A stretch of DNA of 64,000 nt from Dromaius novaehollandiae (lineage: Eukaryota > Chordata > Aves > Casuariiformes > Dromaiidae), in contig NC_088132.1 of the NCBI RefSeq assembly GCF_036370855.1, positions 61,728,841 through 61,792,840 of the forward strand, written 5' to 3'. The notes under the pieces were generated by a model. It had not been told where the DNA came from. It saw only the letters and a program-made list of their open reading frames with translations, and made no database searches. This document shows positions 26,715 to 39,400 of the stretch, one piece after another. Made by a program: the position numbers and the translations under genes. Every line of letters begins with the position of its first letter. Position 1 is the stretch's first letter.

Positions 26715-29594
26715 GGTAATGTATTCCTGTCTTGTTTAGTTTCTAAATGAGAGACAATATTTTAAAAGATTTTTAAGATAGAAGAATGTATGAAAATCTG
26801 TTGAGAGTAAGCCTTTATGATTTTTTTTCAAGGAGTTTTGCAAACTCTCTGTTATTCTGTGCTTCTTTGTAAAATGACTTGGCCACTGCCCTCACTCAAA
26901 GAGAGGAACTTTTTAACTTACTGATTCAAATGGGTTGATGCCTTACACAATGTCTCAGGACTAAGGTCAGCATGACTGGGCTGACACAGTCAGACAGTTC
27001 TAGGGTCTAGTTCTGCATCGATTTTCTCCAAACTAGTTTAGGAGTGTCCTATTCTCCCTTGCCGGGAGCATCCCATTCCCTCCTTTGTGCTATGCTGGGA
27101 ACTACATCCTCAGCAAGGATTGGATTAATATGTTAGGTTTAATATATCAAACTCAAAGAATGGAGTTAATAATTATCAAGATTAATATACAGTATGCAGG
27201 TGTGTCTAGAGATGCATAGCTATGTTTGTAGGGATGTAACTATTTCTGTAGGTGAGTAGATGCATTTCATGTAATGGAACAAGGTGAGGGAGGATTCTCT
27301 AGATACTGAGCAGAAAAATGAAACTTGTTGCTTTCTTTTGGAAGCAGTTTATCTGATGAATTTCTATGGGTAATTTGCAAGTACACAAGGGACTTGTTGA
27401 ACCCAAATGCATTCAGTCCCTCTTTACTGCTGGGTACTTTTCAAAAGTGCAGACTATTCTGTGCCTCTGCACTCTGCCAGCCGGTCTCAGTGAGTAGCCG
27501 AGCCCTTGGGAGCTGAAGCCATGGATGACTGGAGGAGAACAGCTCACCTAAATCAACTTTATTTCTGTAGGGTAGAATTATTTGCAGATGTGAGGTTTTG
27601 CAGCAGGACTGCCGTTTCCAGCAAGGTAGGTTATTAATCAGCTCCCTGCTGCGTGCTGCTTTGTCTGAGCACTGCTGCCAAACAAACCTTTCAGCCTGAG
27701 GGAAGACTTGGCATGAGCAAGCCACCATGCTACCAAGCTTCTGTGATAGATATGCTGAATCTGCCCCATGCAAACACCATCTTTTCTGATTTCTGTCTCA
27801 CTGAGAATAAATGGATCATATAAGAGAGTCATCATTGCTTAAAACATGCTTGCCAATGTTCTGTGTGGCTGGCTATAATCTTTGAGGCAGGAGCCACTCA
27901 CATATGGCTGGTTGGTATCTAAAAACTACAAAATGTCAAAACTGAAGCCATAGAGACACTGCACAGGGATTGGCTGCTTGCTGCAGCTTTGATCCTATAT
28001 CAGCGATAAATGTCTGGCATGCCCACAGTAGCTAAGTGCAGAGGAATGCTTCATTAGGGTAAAAGCTGTGGTACTTAGCTGCCCATGCATTTGTAATTAA
28101 GTGAGGAATCCTTCTACTATCAGTCTAACAATCATGCCCTTTTCTAATGAAGTGTCCTTTGCTACCATACTTTTGTGCTGATGATCATCCACATTGAGGT
28201 ACAGTTTCCAGTTAGGTGTTGCTAGTCCCTGATTCTTGGTCATCTGGCCTATCCAGCATTCCAGCTTAAAGGAAAGCTGTTGGCCAATGCTGTGTGGGTG
28301 TAAAAGATCCAAATATCACCCCTGTCTTCCTGCTAGGGTTCAGGTAAAAAGAGTAGGGATCAATGCTTTCTTTCTTCTTGCCCTTTCTCATCTATCTTCT
28401 GGCATTCTAGCTCCACATTTTAACTGATTTTTCTTTCCTGCACCTTAAAACTGAACATGAATAATAAAAAAATAATGTAATGTAAAAAAAAATGTAAAAA
28501 TATAATTCCCTATGATGATGGCAAGGACCATAAAAAGCTTGGAAAGAATGCCCATTTGGCCCATTCCTTCTGGGATCATGCAGCATGCATTTGCTCAGTT
28601 TTATAAACTGCATCATATGTCATTGATATGGTTTCAGTGTGCTCATTAAGCTGAAGACAATCATTGATTTTCCAGTTTTCTTGAGGAAGCAACAGTCTAA
28701 TTTATTCCTCAGTTGAGTGGAAAAAATTAGCTTCTGAGTACCTGTGCGAAAGACTTTCTGTGGTCAGGTCAGGTTTCTTCTGCCAGCCCTTCTGCTCCTC
28801 TATGGGGACTTGCCCTAGAGCTACCTGCTCTCCACATGTTTGTGAGTTACCAGTTACTACTGGTGTGGTGCATCTCTAGTTATTTTCATAAATTGCTTAT
28901 TCCTCTGGGTTTAGGTTATGCTATTTTAGCATGAAGCAGACAAATACGAGCTTTCTTAAGAAATTCTTAGTGCTATCTGAATCAAAGTACTAATGCTCTG
29001 AGCCATGTACCTCCATGTATATGATGATCAACTATGAATGATGAACATAATGTAGAGTCATTGCAAAAGCGGTGATGGTCACTACTACCACCAAAGGCAA
29101 TAGCTACTGACCAAACGCTATTTAGAAGTATAAAGTATAGACGGCAACGAACATGGAAAAAATACATTCAAGGCCTCTCGCTTTCCTTTTAGTAGCATCT
29201 GCAATGATGTCTGCTGTGTGTGAACTGGCTGAGGTCAGAAAAAGTCTCTAGCGTTAGGTGAGTGATGCTTGTTAGTGTTGGTTTTGACTGTCTTTTTTAT
29301 CAAGTTGCGCTTGCCTCATTCTCGTTGCGCAGCTGACTCCCAGGCACAGCAGCCAGTTGGCAGTTCTGAAAGAGGAGATTTCTATATCTTGTCTGAAGTG
29401 CCTGCGTTACTTCTGGACATCAGACACAGGCACTCAAGTTGCACAGGTGCTTTTGAAAATATCACCTTTAGTGGCTTGCTTGGGAACATAAGAACATGGG
29501 ATGGACCGGGATCTGGCCCTTATGGACAGGTGCAGGTGCCCTTATGACAGGTGGACAGAAGTCCCTTCGTGGCACAGGCATCAGACCATGTAAG

Positions 29595-30012
29595 TGTTTT
29601 CATAAACTTATTCTCCATTCTTCTGACCTTTTGTTTAGCCTTCTTGCCACATTCTCCAATTTAAGCTAGTATTTCTTGAGCACAGATAACTGGGTGATGA
29701 TACACATTACATTGGGTGAGGTCTAGCCAGAAATTTGTACAATGGCACTCATACTTAAAAAAAAATCCTCCAGCTGATATGTTGACATCACATCTGAATT
29801 TTCCACATATGTGCCTTGTCTGTTTGGTTTCCCCTGAAACTGGTTGCTTATCTGTCTTATATTCCTCTACTGATCCCCACCTTCTCTAGCATTACTGAAA
29901 GTTTCAGTGTGATAAGGTGTCAAATGCTTAATGAAATCCAAACAGATCTACACAACAGATTGCAGCAATCAAAAAAGGCTCTTGGACTAACCTGGCATGG
30001 CTATGGTAAATG
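29595..30012 (-). mobile_element. CR1 LINE fossil (part 1), minus strand
   Basis: Read on the plus strand, this stretch follows the order of the complement of the CR1 3' half. First comes a TTCTTCTGACC...CACATTCTCCAATTT block (about 29618-29663). Next is a TTTCTTGAGCACAGATAACTGGG...GGTGAGGTCTAGCC block (about 29672-29732). Last come GGTGTCAAATGCTTAATGAAATCC (about 29916-29939) and ATCAAAAAAGGCTCTTGG further right. The GTGTCAAATGC block is one of the best conserved CR1 words in birds and turtles. Divergence and deletions are heavy, so it is an old, dead copy. The 5' part is missing, as is usual for CR1. Nearby short ORFs are shadows of this fossil. Confidence 0.65.
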
Positions 30013-30727
30013 AATTCATAATGTAGTCTGTCTCAATTTGCCTTTTTAAAAAATTCATTTATCTTTTAAAATTCAGTCTAAAGCTTTGCACATAATAGTT
30101 TTGAGGGTTTATACAGCTGCCCTCTAGCAAAGTGGGGATAAGTTCCAACAATAAAATGTACTTCAACAGAAGCAGTCTTACAGTCCTTGTAGGGAAGTGA
30201 TTTGTGATTCAAATTTTGTAGTACTGCTTGTACTAGGAAATGCTCTGGATCATCACATGCTGCATCTTTTGAAGAGTCAGCTTCAAAGATGTTCTTGAAT
30301 CAGGGACTGTTTTATGAGTAAATATCTGATGGGAGCTAATGATAAATTCATATAAAAAAATCTTATTTCTGCCACAGTGCTGTGGGAATAGAGTCCCTGT
30401 ATGAGCATTAACACTCATAATCACAAAGACTGAGAAGGAATCTAATCCTTGGCATCTTTCAGGCATATTTGAGTGATCAAAAGGGATTGCAGAGATTATG
30501 GCTTCTTCGTGTCATGCAAACCATGTCAATTAAATGAATTAAGAATCTGAGCAACTTAAGTAAGGCTGGAAACGGCAGTCTGTGCTTAAGATACATCTAT
30601 TTAGAAGGCCATAAGGAGATGTGCCTGCAGCAACAACAGTGGTAATATGAGAATGAGCAAGTTCTTGATCTTTGATCTGGTTAACTCTGGACCAGACTGT
30701 GGTCCTTGCATGCTTGTAAGTCATGGC

Positions 30728-30772
30728 ATACTAGCACTGTTATGGTAGCTGTATGCTAGCACTGGTATACCA
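30728..30772 (+). repeat. Short duplication, 25-base period
   Basis: CTAGCACTGTTATG at 30731 recurs as CTAGCACTGGTAT at 30756, with similar bases before each. This is an imperfect tandem duplication. Confidence 0.6.
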
Positions 30773-31079
30773 GTTGTTCACGGCTGGTGGCACCTGCAAC
30801 CCAGTAGAGAAAGAAAGAGATACTCTCTTCCAGCAAAAGACAACAAGATACTGTTCTATCACTGATGAGGACCAAAAGATTCTTCTCAATGAACTCAGTG
30901 TCTTTTCAAGACATTTAGTTACAACCGTTGTGGTAGGGGAGATCACGGTTCCACGGCAGTGTAAAACACTGCAGAATAATGCCACCATTTAAGTAATCTG
31001 CTTGAATTTTAAAACTTCATGACCTTGAAAGGTATAAGGCTATGGGCACAGGGCTGTATTACAGCAAAGAGGTGGGAGA

Positions 31080-31490
31080 GAGTCACTGGACTGTAGAGTC
31101 CAGCCCTTGCTATAATGAGCATGGCTTTATATGATCCTTTTCATAACTTTTTGAGCTGTATTGTAAAACCCTAGAGGTTTCCCACATTGAGTATTCCCAT
31201 CACAAAGCTACTCCCACAACTTATTTCTGTGAAGAAATATCTCTAAGCCTCAGACTGTATATATTCATACCGAACAAATATTTTTATACCAGCTTTATCT
31301 CCTTTACCTGCCTTTGTGTTTATGCCAAGGATGCACTGACAGACAAAATTGTATCCTCTCAGCCTTTGCTCTTCTAGGTTAAAAAAGCCAGTCCCTCTAA
31401 GGTCCTCCCAGTAGAAGCACTTACTAGAGATAGTAGTGCTTACCAGCTACTTATTTCCTCTTTCAGACTGAATTTATTTCCTTAAAATGT
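31080..31490 (-). mobile_element. CR1 LINE fossil (part 2), minus strand
   Basis: On the plus strand it starts with GAGTCCAGCCCTTGCTAT (about 31098-31115). It passes through a CCCACAACTTATTTCTGTGAAG block (about 31213-31234). It continues with TATCCTCTCAGCCTTTGCTC then TTCTAGGTTAAAAAAGCCAG (about 31351-31391). This is the complement of the CR1 3' untranslated end ('AGTCCAGCCCCT...CCACAACCTC...CAGTCTTCTCTTTTCCAGACTAAACAAGCC' in fresher copies). It holds the 3' part of the element, whereas 29595-30012 holds a more internal part at lower coordinates. The two are thus separate insertions rather than one broken copy. Confidence 0.65.
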
Positions 31491-33364
31491 GGATGGATTA
31501 TTCTTTCAGAATCTGCAAATCCACACAAAGCAGCAGTGTCACTCAGGGCACATAATTTAAAGCTACATGTGACTGTGGCATTTTTTTTTTTACCTCTGTT
31601 GTCACTCCAAAGGTACTGTGGTCCTTCTGATTCATGACACCATGCATGCTAGGACCACTAGCATGGTCCTAGCTTTCCCTTGGGCCAAACTTTCCTCTGG
31701 GCATTAAGGGTGTAACTCATCTAAACCTTGATGGTATAGGTATCTATGTAACCTGTTCACCCCCATCATCTGTCGGAGAAAAATGGGCATTTCTGGATAT
31801 AATTTAACTCATTTTAAAGCAGCATCTAAGACAGGTTAGATAAATCACATGACTATGTGACAAGTAGCTTAAATGTAAGTATCTACCTTTGGCTAGAGGA
31901 AGCCCATCTAAGGCTTTTATTTCCATTGCACCAGAAGTGTAATTCTGAGCTTGTATTCTAAAGACAGAAAGAATTATTTTAAAGAAAATGAATATTGCAC
32001 AGTACTTTTCCTTGCCTTAGTGTTAAAGCGTGCACTATTTAGATGGAGTCATATTTCTAACAGCATCCGGTATCTGAAGAAAAACCCTTCTAAAATTTTG
32101 CTACAAGCTAAAAGCTGTCTCCACAAGTTTTGTCAGCATATGTGGGATGCCAAGGGGTGACACAACACAGGTTAGCTCTTTTGTGAATTACTATTATAGC
32201 CAATACATGGCATAACCAATACTCTGTTCTATGGAAGGTTAGAACACTATTTAAGTTTTGTTATATACAATGGTCAAAAAAGCAGTAGAAAAAATGAGAC
32301 TAGAAATAATAAGATACAAGACAGTAGATATGTTGAATGCAAATTAAAAATGTGTGCATGAGGTATCAAAATGGGAAGAGTTTAGTTGTGTGACATGTAA
32401 TATCTCAAAATAATAGGTAGAGATTTTATTATGCAAAGTGATAAGCCAACTTTCTTAGCATTGTAAGTACTCAGATAGCTGCTGAGACTCATAACTTAAT
32501 GATTTAAGCTGGAAAACTTAGCATATTAAAAATGAATACATAAGAATGTTGCCCTAAAATAGTACATTTAAAATGCATTCCCCAAAGCCTTTGAACTAGT
32601 AAGAGATTATGCTTAAGCCTCTTCTCAATCAATTTAGCATATTAGAAAAGCTGAAACAAAACCCATTTAAACAAGAAGGGGTTTTTTTTGTCTTTACACA
32701 TGCCTTTTACAAATCTTTCCTAATTAATGTACCAAGAAGTGTCAAATGGAAGCAAAAGAGAATATTTGTTATGAATATATATTGAATCAAATTACTAACA
32801 GCGATGATGCACACATGGCAGTGAGGAGACAATTTATGAAGGTACAGATAATATTTTGGTGAACTCTACTTTCTTTGTGGAAAATTTCATTATTTTTGCT
32901 ACACAGAACTACTATGGCTTCCAGAGGCTACTAGGTGAAGAGAGACCTGAGGAAGATCACTTTTACTTCTTGTTTTTTCAGCTCAATCTAACGTTTTTGA
33001 AAGGGTCACACTGTGAACTCAGGTAGCCAAAATTCTCTTTAGCACAGATATTTCATGGGCAAAGTAAAGAAACCTTTTCCCACTGAGGTTTCCTAGCGGG
33101 CCTTCTGGCGCTGAGGTGGACGTATGTGTCAGGTTCAATGGCCATCTACTTCTTGGGCTTCACGTACAAACGTGCCAATTGGTGCCAACAGTGGGCAGAT
33201 GTCCAGTAATCAGCAACTAGCTTCAAATCACATGCCTGACCTCTACTGAAAAAAAAATCTTTATGTAAAGATTTAAAAACCTGTTAATCCCTTGTGCAAG
33301 CTTGTCTTTCTGATTTGGAAGGGATGTAATTGACTACGAGAGAAATTAACTGAGAATGGCTGAC
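31491..33364. other. Gene-free stretch with overlapping inverted repeats
   Basis: No recognisable gene. An 11-base T run lies at 31581-31591, and a cluster of mutually exclusive hairpins lies at 31618-31673 (listed separately). Confidence 0.55.
31618..31673. repeat. Cluster of overlapping perfect inverted repeats
   Basis: The word AGGACCAC (31651-31658) can pair perfectly with GTGGTCCT upstream (31618-31625). As part of GCTAGGACC (31648-31656) it can also pair with GGTCCTAGC downstream (31665-31673) across an 8-base loop. In addition CATGCTAG (31645-31652) pairs with CTAGCATG (31658-31665). These folds compete for the same bases. Function, if any, is unknown. Confidence 0.8.
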
Positions 33365-33440
33365 CTGGGAAAGTTAGGCACCTGAATCCACAACCTGCAT
33401 ATTCTAGATCTTGGTGCCTAAGTTTAAGCCCTGAAATTTA
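33365..33440. repeat. Old 'GGCACCTAA' type repeat fragment
   Basis: AAAGTTAGGCACCTGAATCC at about 33371-33390 and GGTGCCTAAGTTTAAGCCCTG at about 33414-33434 form an imperfect inverted pair. They match the words of the same old sauropsid repeat seen at 17.9 and 48.8 kb. Confidence 0.4.
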
Positions 33441-35880
33441 GAAAGTCTGTGACTGGGCTTCTTTATTTTAATGCAATAGCTGGTGCTAATCCACAGAGCG
33501 CCTTCTGGGACATAAATAACTCAGCATTACAGTTGTGAGTACGGAATGTATCTACTGTTCATCTAAACAGCATCTTAGGAGATAAAAGTATTCAGGGGAT
33601 ATAAACAGAGGCTGAAATCTGAAGCAAGTCAGCACCCTGCATTTTCATTTCTTTTTCTTTTTGACAGATTAGATTATTAACCTTATGGTACATGTCTCCA
33701 AATCTGCTTTTCATTCCTCCTGCAGGTTTCTCTTTTTTGCTCTGTCCCACTTCCTTTAATTTCCTTTCACCTGCTGTACAGTGTTCTTTGTAGACACTTC
33801 ACCTTTTTTTTTCTATTTACCTGTCCTACTCAAAGAAATCTGAATGCTGGCGTGACACATTTTCAAGTTCTTTTGCCTCTTTCCAATTGCAGTCAGCAAA
33901 TGCCATTCTTGGAACCCCAAGGTTCATCTGGCCTTTCCAAAGGGCACCCTATCACCAAAAGCATTCTGCTCACCAGCTGCATAGAAGAAAAGGGAGGAAG
34001 ACTATTACGATATCCTTTGACAACAGCAAAGGTCTGACTAAGTTCACAACTTCCACAGTCACGAGGCAGTTCTCGGGGAGTTTCTAATCCAAAAGGACAA
34101 TGCAATCCATGTAAAATTCCACATGTCTGACTTTCTACTGTTGCACAGAGATATTCTGGCCAGTGACAACCTGACCCCAACTTATTTTAGCAATAACTTG
34201 GAAGGCTCAGATGACTGACAGTAGCTAAAAGAACTAAAGACAATAAAATGTTGGACAACATTATTTTTAATACCAAATGCTAAAGCTTTTCCTATGCACT
34301 GTTTGTAAGTGTGTTAAACTAGATATGGTGCTTGTAACTAACAGGTGGAGAGCTTGGTCTGTAGCTGTCACTGTGGAAAAAATAAACAGTATGTTATATT
34401 CTTATTTGGTGATAGTAAAGGACTTACTCTGTTATAAACAAGAATCAGTGAGGAAAAAAGTAATAAGAAAACTTTGCTGAAAATGACTGAGAGTGACATA
34501 AAACTAGAGGATTTTTAAATGCTCACATAAACTATTTACTGCCTCCCTCAAACTGGTATTGAAGATTGCTAACATACGAGAAAGCCATGATTTTCCTCCT
34601 AGGTAGCTGAGATATGTCGTTTCTAAGAGGGATTAGCATATAGCTCAAGTACTGATACTATTAGGAATGGTAGAGTATTAAAATATGTTCATGGAAAGAG
34701 GAAAATTCTTGGCAGTTTCCACATGAGTCACTGATCATAGTTGCTTGAACAGAAAACTACCATTTCTGCAGCTTTAGAGATCTGAAGTCCTTTGGTCTGA
34801 ACAGTTTGTCACCTTGTTTCTCCTGACAGCAAATGCTGGGAGTTCAACACTTCCGTAATGGTGAAAACTACCTTGGATTGCCTTGCATTTTCTCTGCCGA
34901 AAGAGCACGTGGTGCAGCAGCAGGTGAGGTGCAAGCTCCTCTGTGTGCGAGCCATGACGCCTTTGTAAGTACCAGGCAACCTGAGCTGGCTCAGCCCCCG
35001 GTGAACTAAGGGTTAGCTCCATCACGCTTACCGAGGTAAAAGCCTGCGTGTGGGCAGTTGCTACAGGGAAGCTAACACGAGATAGCTTGAAACTCTACCC
35101 TCCACCAACAGCTCTAAGTGCTAAGGATCAAAAGGAGCAGTGGCTTTGGTATGAAGTGAAGTCCAGCCTACAATTTCAGTCCTGTGAAGTCTTATACATG
35201 TAAATAATCCAGTGCATATGGAACTGGCTGAAGTTTTTCATCAGTTTATTATTTATGTTGAAAAATAGTTGTTTTTCCAAGACATTTGTGCTGAAACATA
35301 TTGTTTCAACATGTGCGAGGAAACATGCCATTGCTGGCTGATTCCCACCGAAAAACCTTTCAAAAATGCTATTTTTTCCAAACTATTTTGTTTAGGTTTG
35401 GTGTGTGCAGGAGAATACCTGTTTCTCCTTTCCCTTCACTCGGTGTTTTCCAGCGAAACGCTTTTTTCCTGAACATCATGAACCATAAAATAAATTGAAA
35501 AGTTTTTTCAAAATTACAGCAAAATTTATTTTATTGGCATGTAAAGCATAGAAGATTATTAGTAATGCTGACAAAATATTTTCTTTGGATCAACTTTGAG
35601 AATTTATGGAAGTTTCTTAGATTCAGGATTTTGGTAAATATTGTAACTGAGAAAAATGAATTTTAGTTCTGGAAACAACAGAAGTGCTTGAAGGAGAGAC
35701 TCAGACAGTTTTTTGTGCCTGTTTTTAATTCATAGAAAGATGATAGAGGTAAAGGAGAATAAAACACCACAGACTAGGACAGCTGAGAGAAAGAAACTGT
35801 AATGTGGTATGAATATCAGATAGACGATATAGGCGATGGTGATAAAAGAAGATGACAGAAACACAAGAAAATATGGTTTT
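33441..35880. other. Gene-free stretch, pyrimidine-rich at left
   Basis: No recognisable gene. About 33640-33890 is pyrimidine-rich on the plus strand and creates several acceptor-like sites, for example the one ending at 33892. The segment after that one is open in two frames to about 34031 but resembles no protein I know. Confidence 0.5.
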
Positions 35881-35899
35881 GGAAAAAAAATCAATCAAT

Positions 35900-36145
35900 A
35901 GAATAGTAGCTGGAGATGGTATTCATCCACTAGTTCTGGCTGAACTTGAAATTGCTAATGTATCTTACATGTAATCTATTGCTTGTCAGCCTCAAATGAA
36001 AGAAGGGTGCTCAAGGAAAGTACCTGGGACTGACAAACCAGTTACACTTACCGTGATCCCATACGCAGCAAAGTGCAAAACATTCACTAGTACACAGATG
36101 GATAAATACACTATATTGACTCCATGCAGATTCAAGCTCTACAAC
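35900..36145 (+). mobile_element. CR1 LINE reverse-transcriptase fossil, plus strand
   Basis: In one frame, codons from 35903 give Ile-Val-Ala-Gly-Asp-Gly-Ile-His-Pro then Leu-Val-Leu-Ala-Glu-Leu. This corresponds to the 'GPDGIHPRVLKEL' motif at the start of the CR1 reverse-transcriptase region. The same frame resumes after one stop (TAA at about 35972). From 35999 it gives Lys-Glu-Gly, then Val-Pro-Gly-Thr-Asp-Lys-Pro-Val-Thr-Leu-Thr at about 36020-36052. That is the counterpart of 'FKKG..DPGNYRPVSLTS'. A degraded 'HL..NNIL' stretch follows to about 36130. It is an old inactive copy with an in-frame stop, and the catalytic YADD part is not preserved here. A search of the translated segment against LINE proteins would settle the family. 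Confidence 0.7.
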
Positions 36146-36421
36146 GTGTGTTTATACTGTTAAAGGCATCAGCCAAAGGAAGTGATCCCTGGTTTCAGAC
36201 CAAGCGACGTGGAGTGGCACAGGTCTATATTCCTTGAGGCTGTTGCAGAAAATGATCTTTATGTAACCTTTGGGTCAGGAAGCCCCTACACTTTTGCCAG
36301 AAACTGTGGTGGGAAAGGATCAGTCTGTGTGTGGCTGGTTTCTTGGGCTGATCTACTAACTATTCACTACAGGGTGGTGGACTGACCAGGAATGACTGTC
36401 ATGTTCTTGTGTTTAATTCAG

Positions 36422-36486
36422 TGCAGACCTATATGTACAATAACATGAAGAGAGCAAGTACTAAAGTGGATCAAACAGAACTTCTG
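36422..36486 (+). other. Candidate exon with strong splice-like borders
   Basis: A 65-base segment follows an acceptor-like tract (TTCTTGTGTTTAATTCAG, ending at 36421) and ends at a strong donor, GTAAGTGAG, at 36487. One frame is open. It begins at the third base with Gln-Thr-Tyr-Met-Tyr-Asn-Asn and ends Gln-Thr-Glu-Leu-Leu. The other two frames have stops. I do not recognise the peptide. It lies about 280 bases right of the CR1 fossil and may itself be element-derived or chance. Confidence 0.2.
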
Positions 36487-39400
36487 GTAAGTGAGAAGCG
36501 TGGTCATAGCCAGAGTGCAAAGGCTGGGAGAGCTGCAGTGTTCCGGAGAGAAGGAAAGGCAGGTAAAGAATGACATTATATGTCAATCATATACTATCTC
36601 TAGGAAATAGGGATGGCAAGGACAGATCTAAAATGCTTTGGAAGGGCTGATGCATAGCTGCAGAAGTGACATTGGCTCTTTGGACACTTTCAGAGAGCCA
36701 ACACCTGACAGGGCTTTTTCCAGTCTTGCCCTGAAGGATATGATTTTTGACATGGATATATTACTTTTAAATATTATTAGAGAGAGAAATGCTACCAGGT
36801 TTTTACTTCTCAGGCAAATGCTGTGAACAATGATAGAGCCTATGCCAGCTTAAATTGAAAGGAAAGACAAATAAAAGTTGGTCACTAGGTAACTTGTTTT
36901 GATATCAAAGGAAAACTGAGAAAATAGAAACCCAGCTAATGAAGTCAAGCATGTTGTAGGAGACCCAGACTTAATATGAAAGAACTTTTCAACTTTTTTT
37001 AGCAAAAGATGTAAATGTTTTATGCAGTTTATATTGAGTTTACAGAGAAAATAGCTCCAGGTCTGTGTGAGAGACTACCTCAGAGAGAATATTAAGAAAA
37101 GCAGATTGCCTACAAGGAATGGATTAATGGATTAGTCAGCAAAGAAACTTATGCCAGAAAGTGTGGCAGTGGGATGAGAATTTCCTAAATCCATCTCCAT
37201 TTAAATCAAGCGCTGTCAGTTACCCAAAGACCCAGAGACCAAAATCTGCTCCGAATTTCTTCAAATATTGGCCAATGAAGTACCATTTATTTTTATATGT
37301 GATCATCTGCTTTTCAAAAATCTTCATCCTAATTTTCAATTTATGTTGTAATTAGTTGGCCTTCAAGATACCATTTCAGACTGAATATTTTACTGACCTT
37401 ACAACTGTTTTTGACTTCTTTCTTGTTTTTCCTGTGTGGTACTTAACTAAGAGAGGAACAGTATTTCTCCAAGAGCTCCAGAAATAGATATTGCAAAACC
37501 CAGCTGTACGTTATATCAAGAAACTTTTGTCTGAACAATGCTGTGTTGTGACATTTGACCTATTGGTATGAAGGCAAATTTTTGAAGGCAATTACAGGAC
37601 CAAAGCAAAGAGAAGATTATTTACATGACTAAGAAAAAGTTTGTGTACATGACTTTGGAGAACCAACCCATTTTCTAAGGACACAATAGTTTGCCATCTA
37701 ATAATCCCAAACCAAAGGTGTAATTGTTGGAGATTCAACAAATACATCAAATAGTGCAGAAGATATAGACTGAGCTATGTAAGTTATTAGAGTGCACATA
37801 TCACCTTCTACCCCCACCAAGCAAGAATAAAAATAAAGCAATATCGGTAGCAGATGTCACTAATACAATTTGTATAAAGAGGATCTTCCATCAAAAAGTA
37901 ACAAATCCAATTAATAATAAGCTAAGGGAAAAGGTGGACTCTGAATCATTACAGCTATACTGATGTTTTCAAAAGGTCATACTGGACATACAAGGAAAGC
38001 CTGCAGAGCCTATAAAAGGTGAGGGCCAGTGTTCGAAGCAAAGACACTGTCAGCATGTCTCTGATATGGACTGATATGGCAGAGCTGGAACTGTGCTTGA
38101 CTGGCACTATAAAATGTCCTATTTCAATGGCGCAGATTTCCTATTTCATTGACGTAGATCATAGTTGATATAGCAGCCCAATACCAGATGCCTGGTATGA
38201 AAAACAGCTAAATCAGATAGGCTCTGTCATGCCTCAGTTACTGAATCATATGCGGTGACTGATTGGAATGACAGAGAAGTAATTAGCCATAAACTGATTG
38301 TGGCAAATCTTTCTGCAGATGAATAATATGGGAAAGAAAAAGTAAACATCCCATTTGAGCACTTTTCATCCTCAAAGGGACCAATCAAAGAAGTCCCCCA
38401 AATCACAGTTCCTGGTTGGTGCTTCCTGGGACACAAGACCCTTCAGATAGCAGAGGCAGAAGACAGAACAAAGTCATCCATCACAGTGACTGAGCCAAAT
38501 TCACTGCAAACATTGCAAAGCACGGCCTTGGGAGCGTTCGAAAGGAGGACAAAGTAGACAACTCTGTTCTGCATGTTTGGCAGCCTTGGAAGCTGTGCAC
38601 ACACTGGGGAGGTTCAGATGCCCACAGCTCCCAACACGACCTGTAGCCTTTGATTGCTACTGTGATAAAAGGTCACAGGAATGCAGTGGCTGATTTTCAA
38701 GGGCTGATGGAGCAGTAAAAGGTGTATGTAGCCATAAGCTGTCGCTACCTGTAGACATGATGCCATTAATCTGGTTGCAGTATAAACCAAGCATAGTGTA
38801 AGCTGTACACTATCTATATCCCAGTGTTCTGACTCTCAGTCTTACGTTCATGACAGTAAACAACAACAGCATTAACGCACAGCTGGAGAACTGCCATATC
38901 ATTTATTTTTTCCCTTGAAGTACTGCACATTTTCTGTTTTTCTGTATGCAGTTGGAACCTTGCTTTGATTAGGCTTGGGAAAGCCAGAGTCCACCCAGCT
39001 CCAGGAGTGCTATCAACGCAGCTCCTGAATTATTTTAGCAACAGGAGTTTCAAAATGTAATGTGGCTGGCACTCTCCAGACCTGCTGTTCCTGCTGCACC
39101 TTTGAGCTCTGCTCACTCTAGGGTGGGAATTGCAGAGCTGTGTCTATCGCAGTGAGGCACTGTGCCCCTGCCACAGATGGGATTTCTCTTACAGCCTTTA
39201 GGTACACTCCTGCTCAGTGCTCTAACGGGGAAGAAGATGGAGACACATTTCTTCAGTTTCATGAGTGCACAGGAAGGGTGTTGCAACAAGTGTTTGACCT
39301 CTGCTCTCTAGCCCATAGGCCTCCTACCAGGGAACTTTGAGGTCCCTGGGCATTTTAACTAACATTTTGATGGCCAGCATGAAGGTGGCTGTCAGTGCTT

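Larger units (their letters stand above)
20176..29590. other. Long gene-free stretch
   Basis: More than 9 kb with no recognisable gene or transposon. It holds a 20-base tandem duplication at 20614-20653, a 17-base T run at 26698-26714, and a patch at 22915-23165 with several TAATTA words. GC rises modestly at about 23690-23870 without CpG enrichment. Confidence 0.55.

Noticed and set aside
33893..34031. Possible exon after TTTCCAATTGCAG
   Set aside because: Acceptor is good but the donor (AAAG-GTCTGA) is poor, and open frames exist on both strands. The whole area is pyrimidine-rich.
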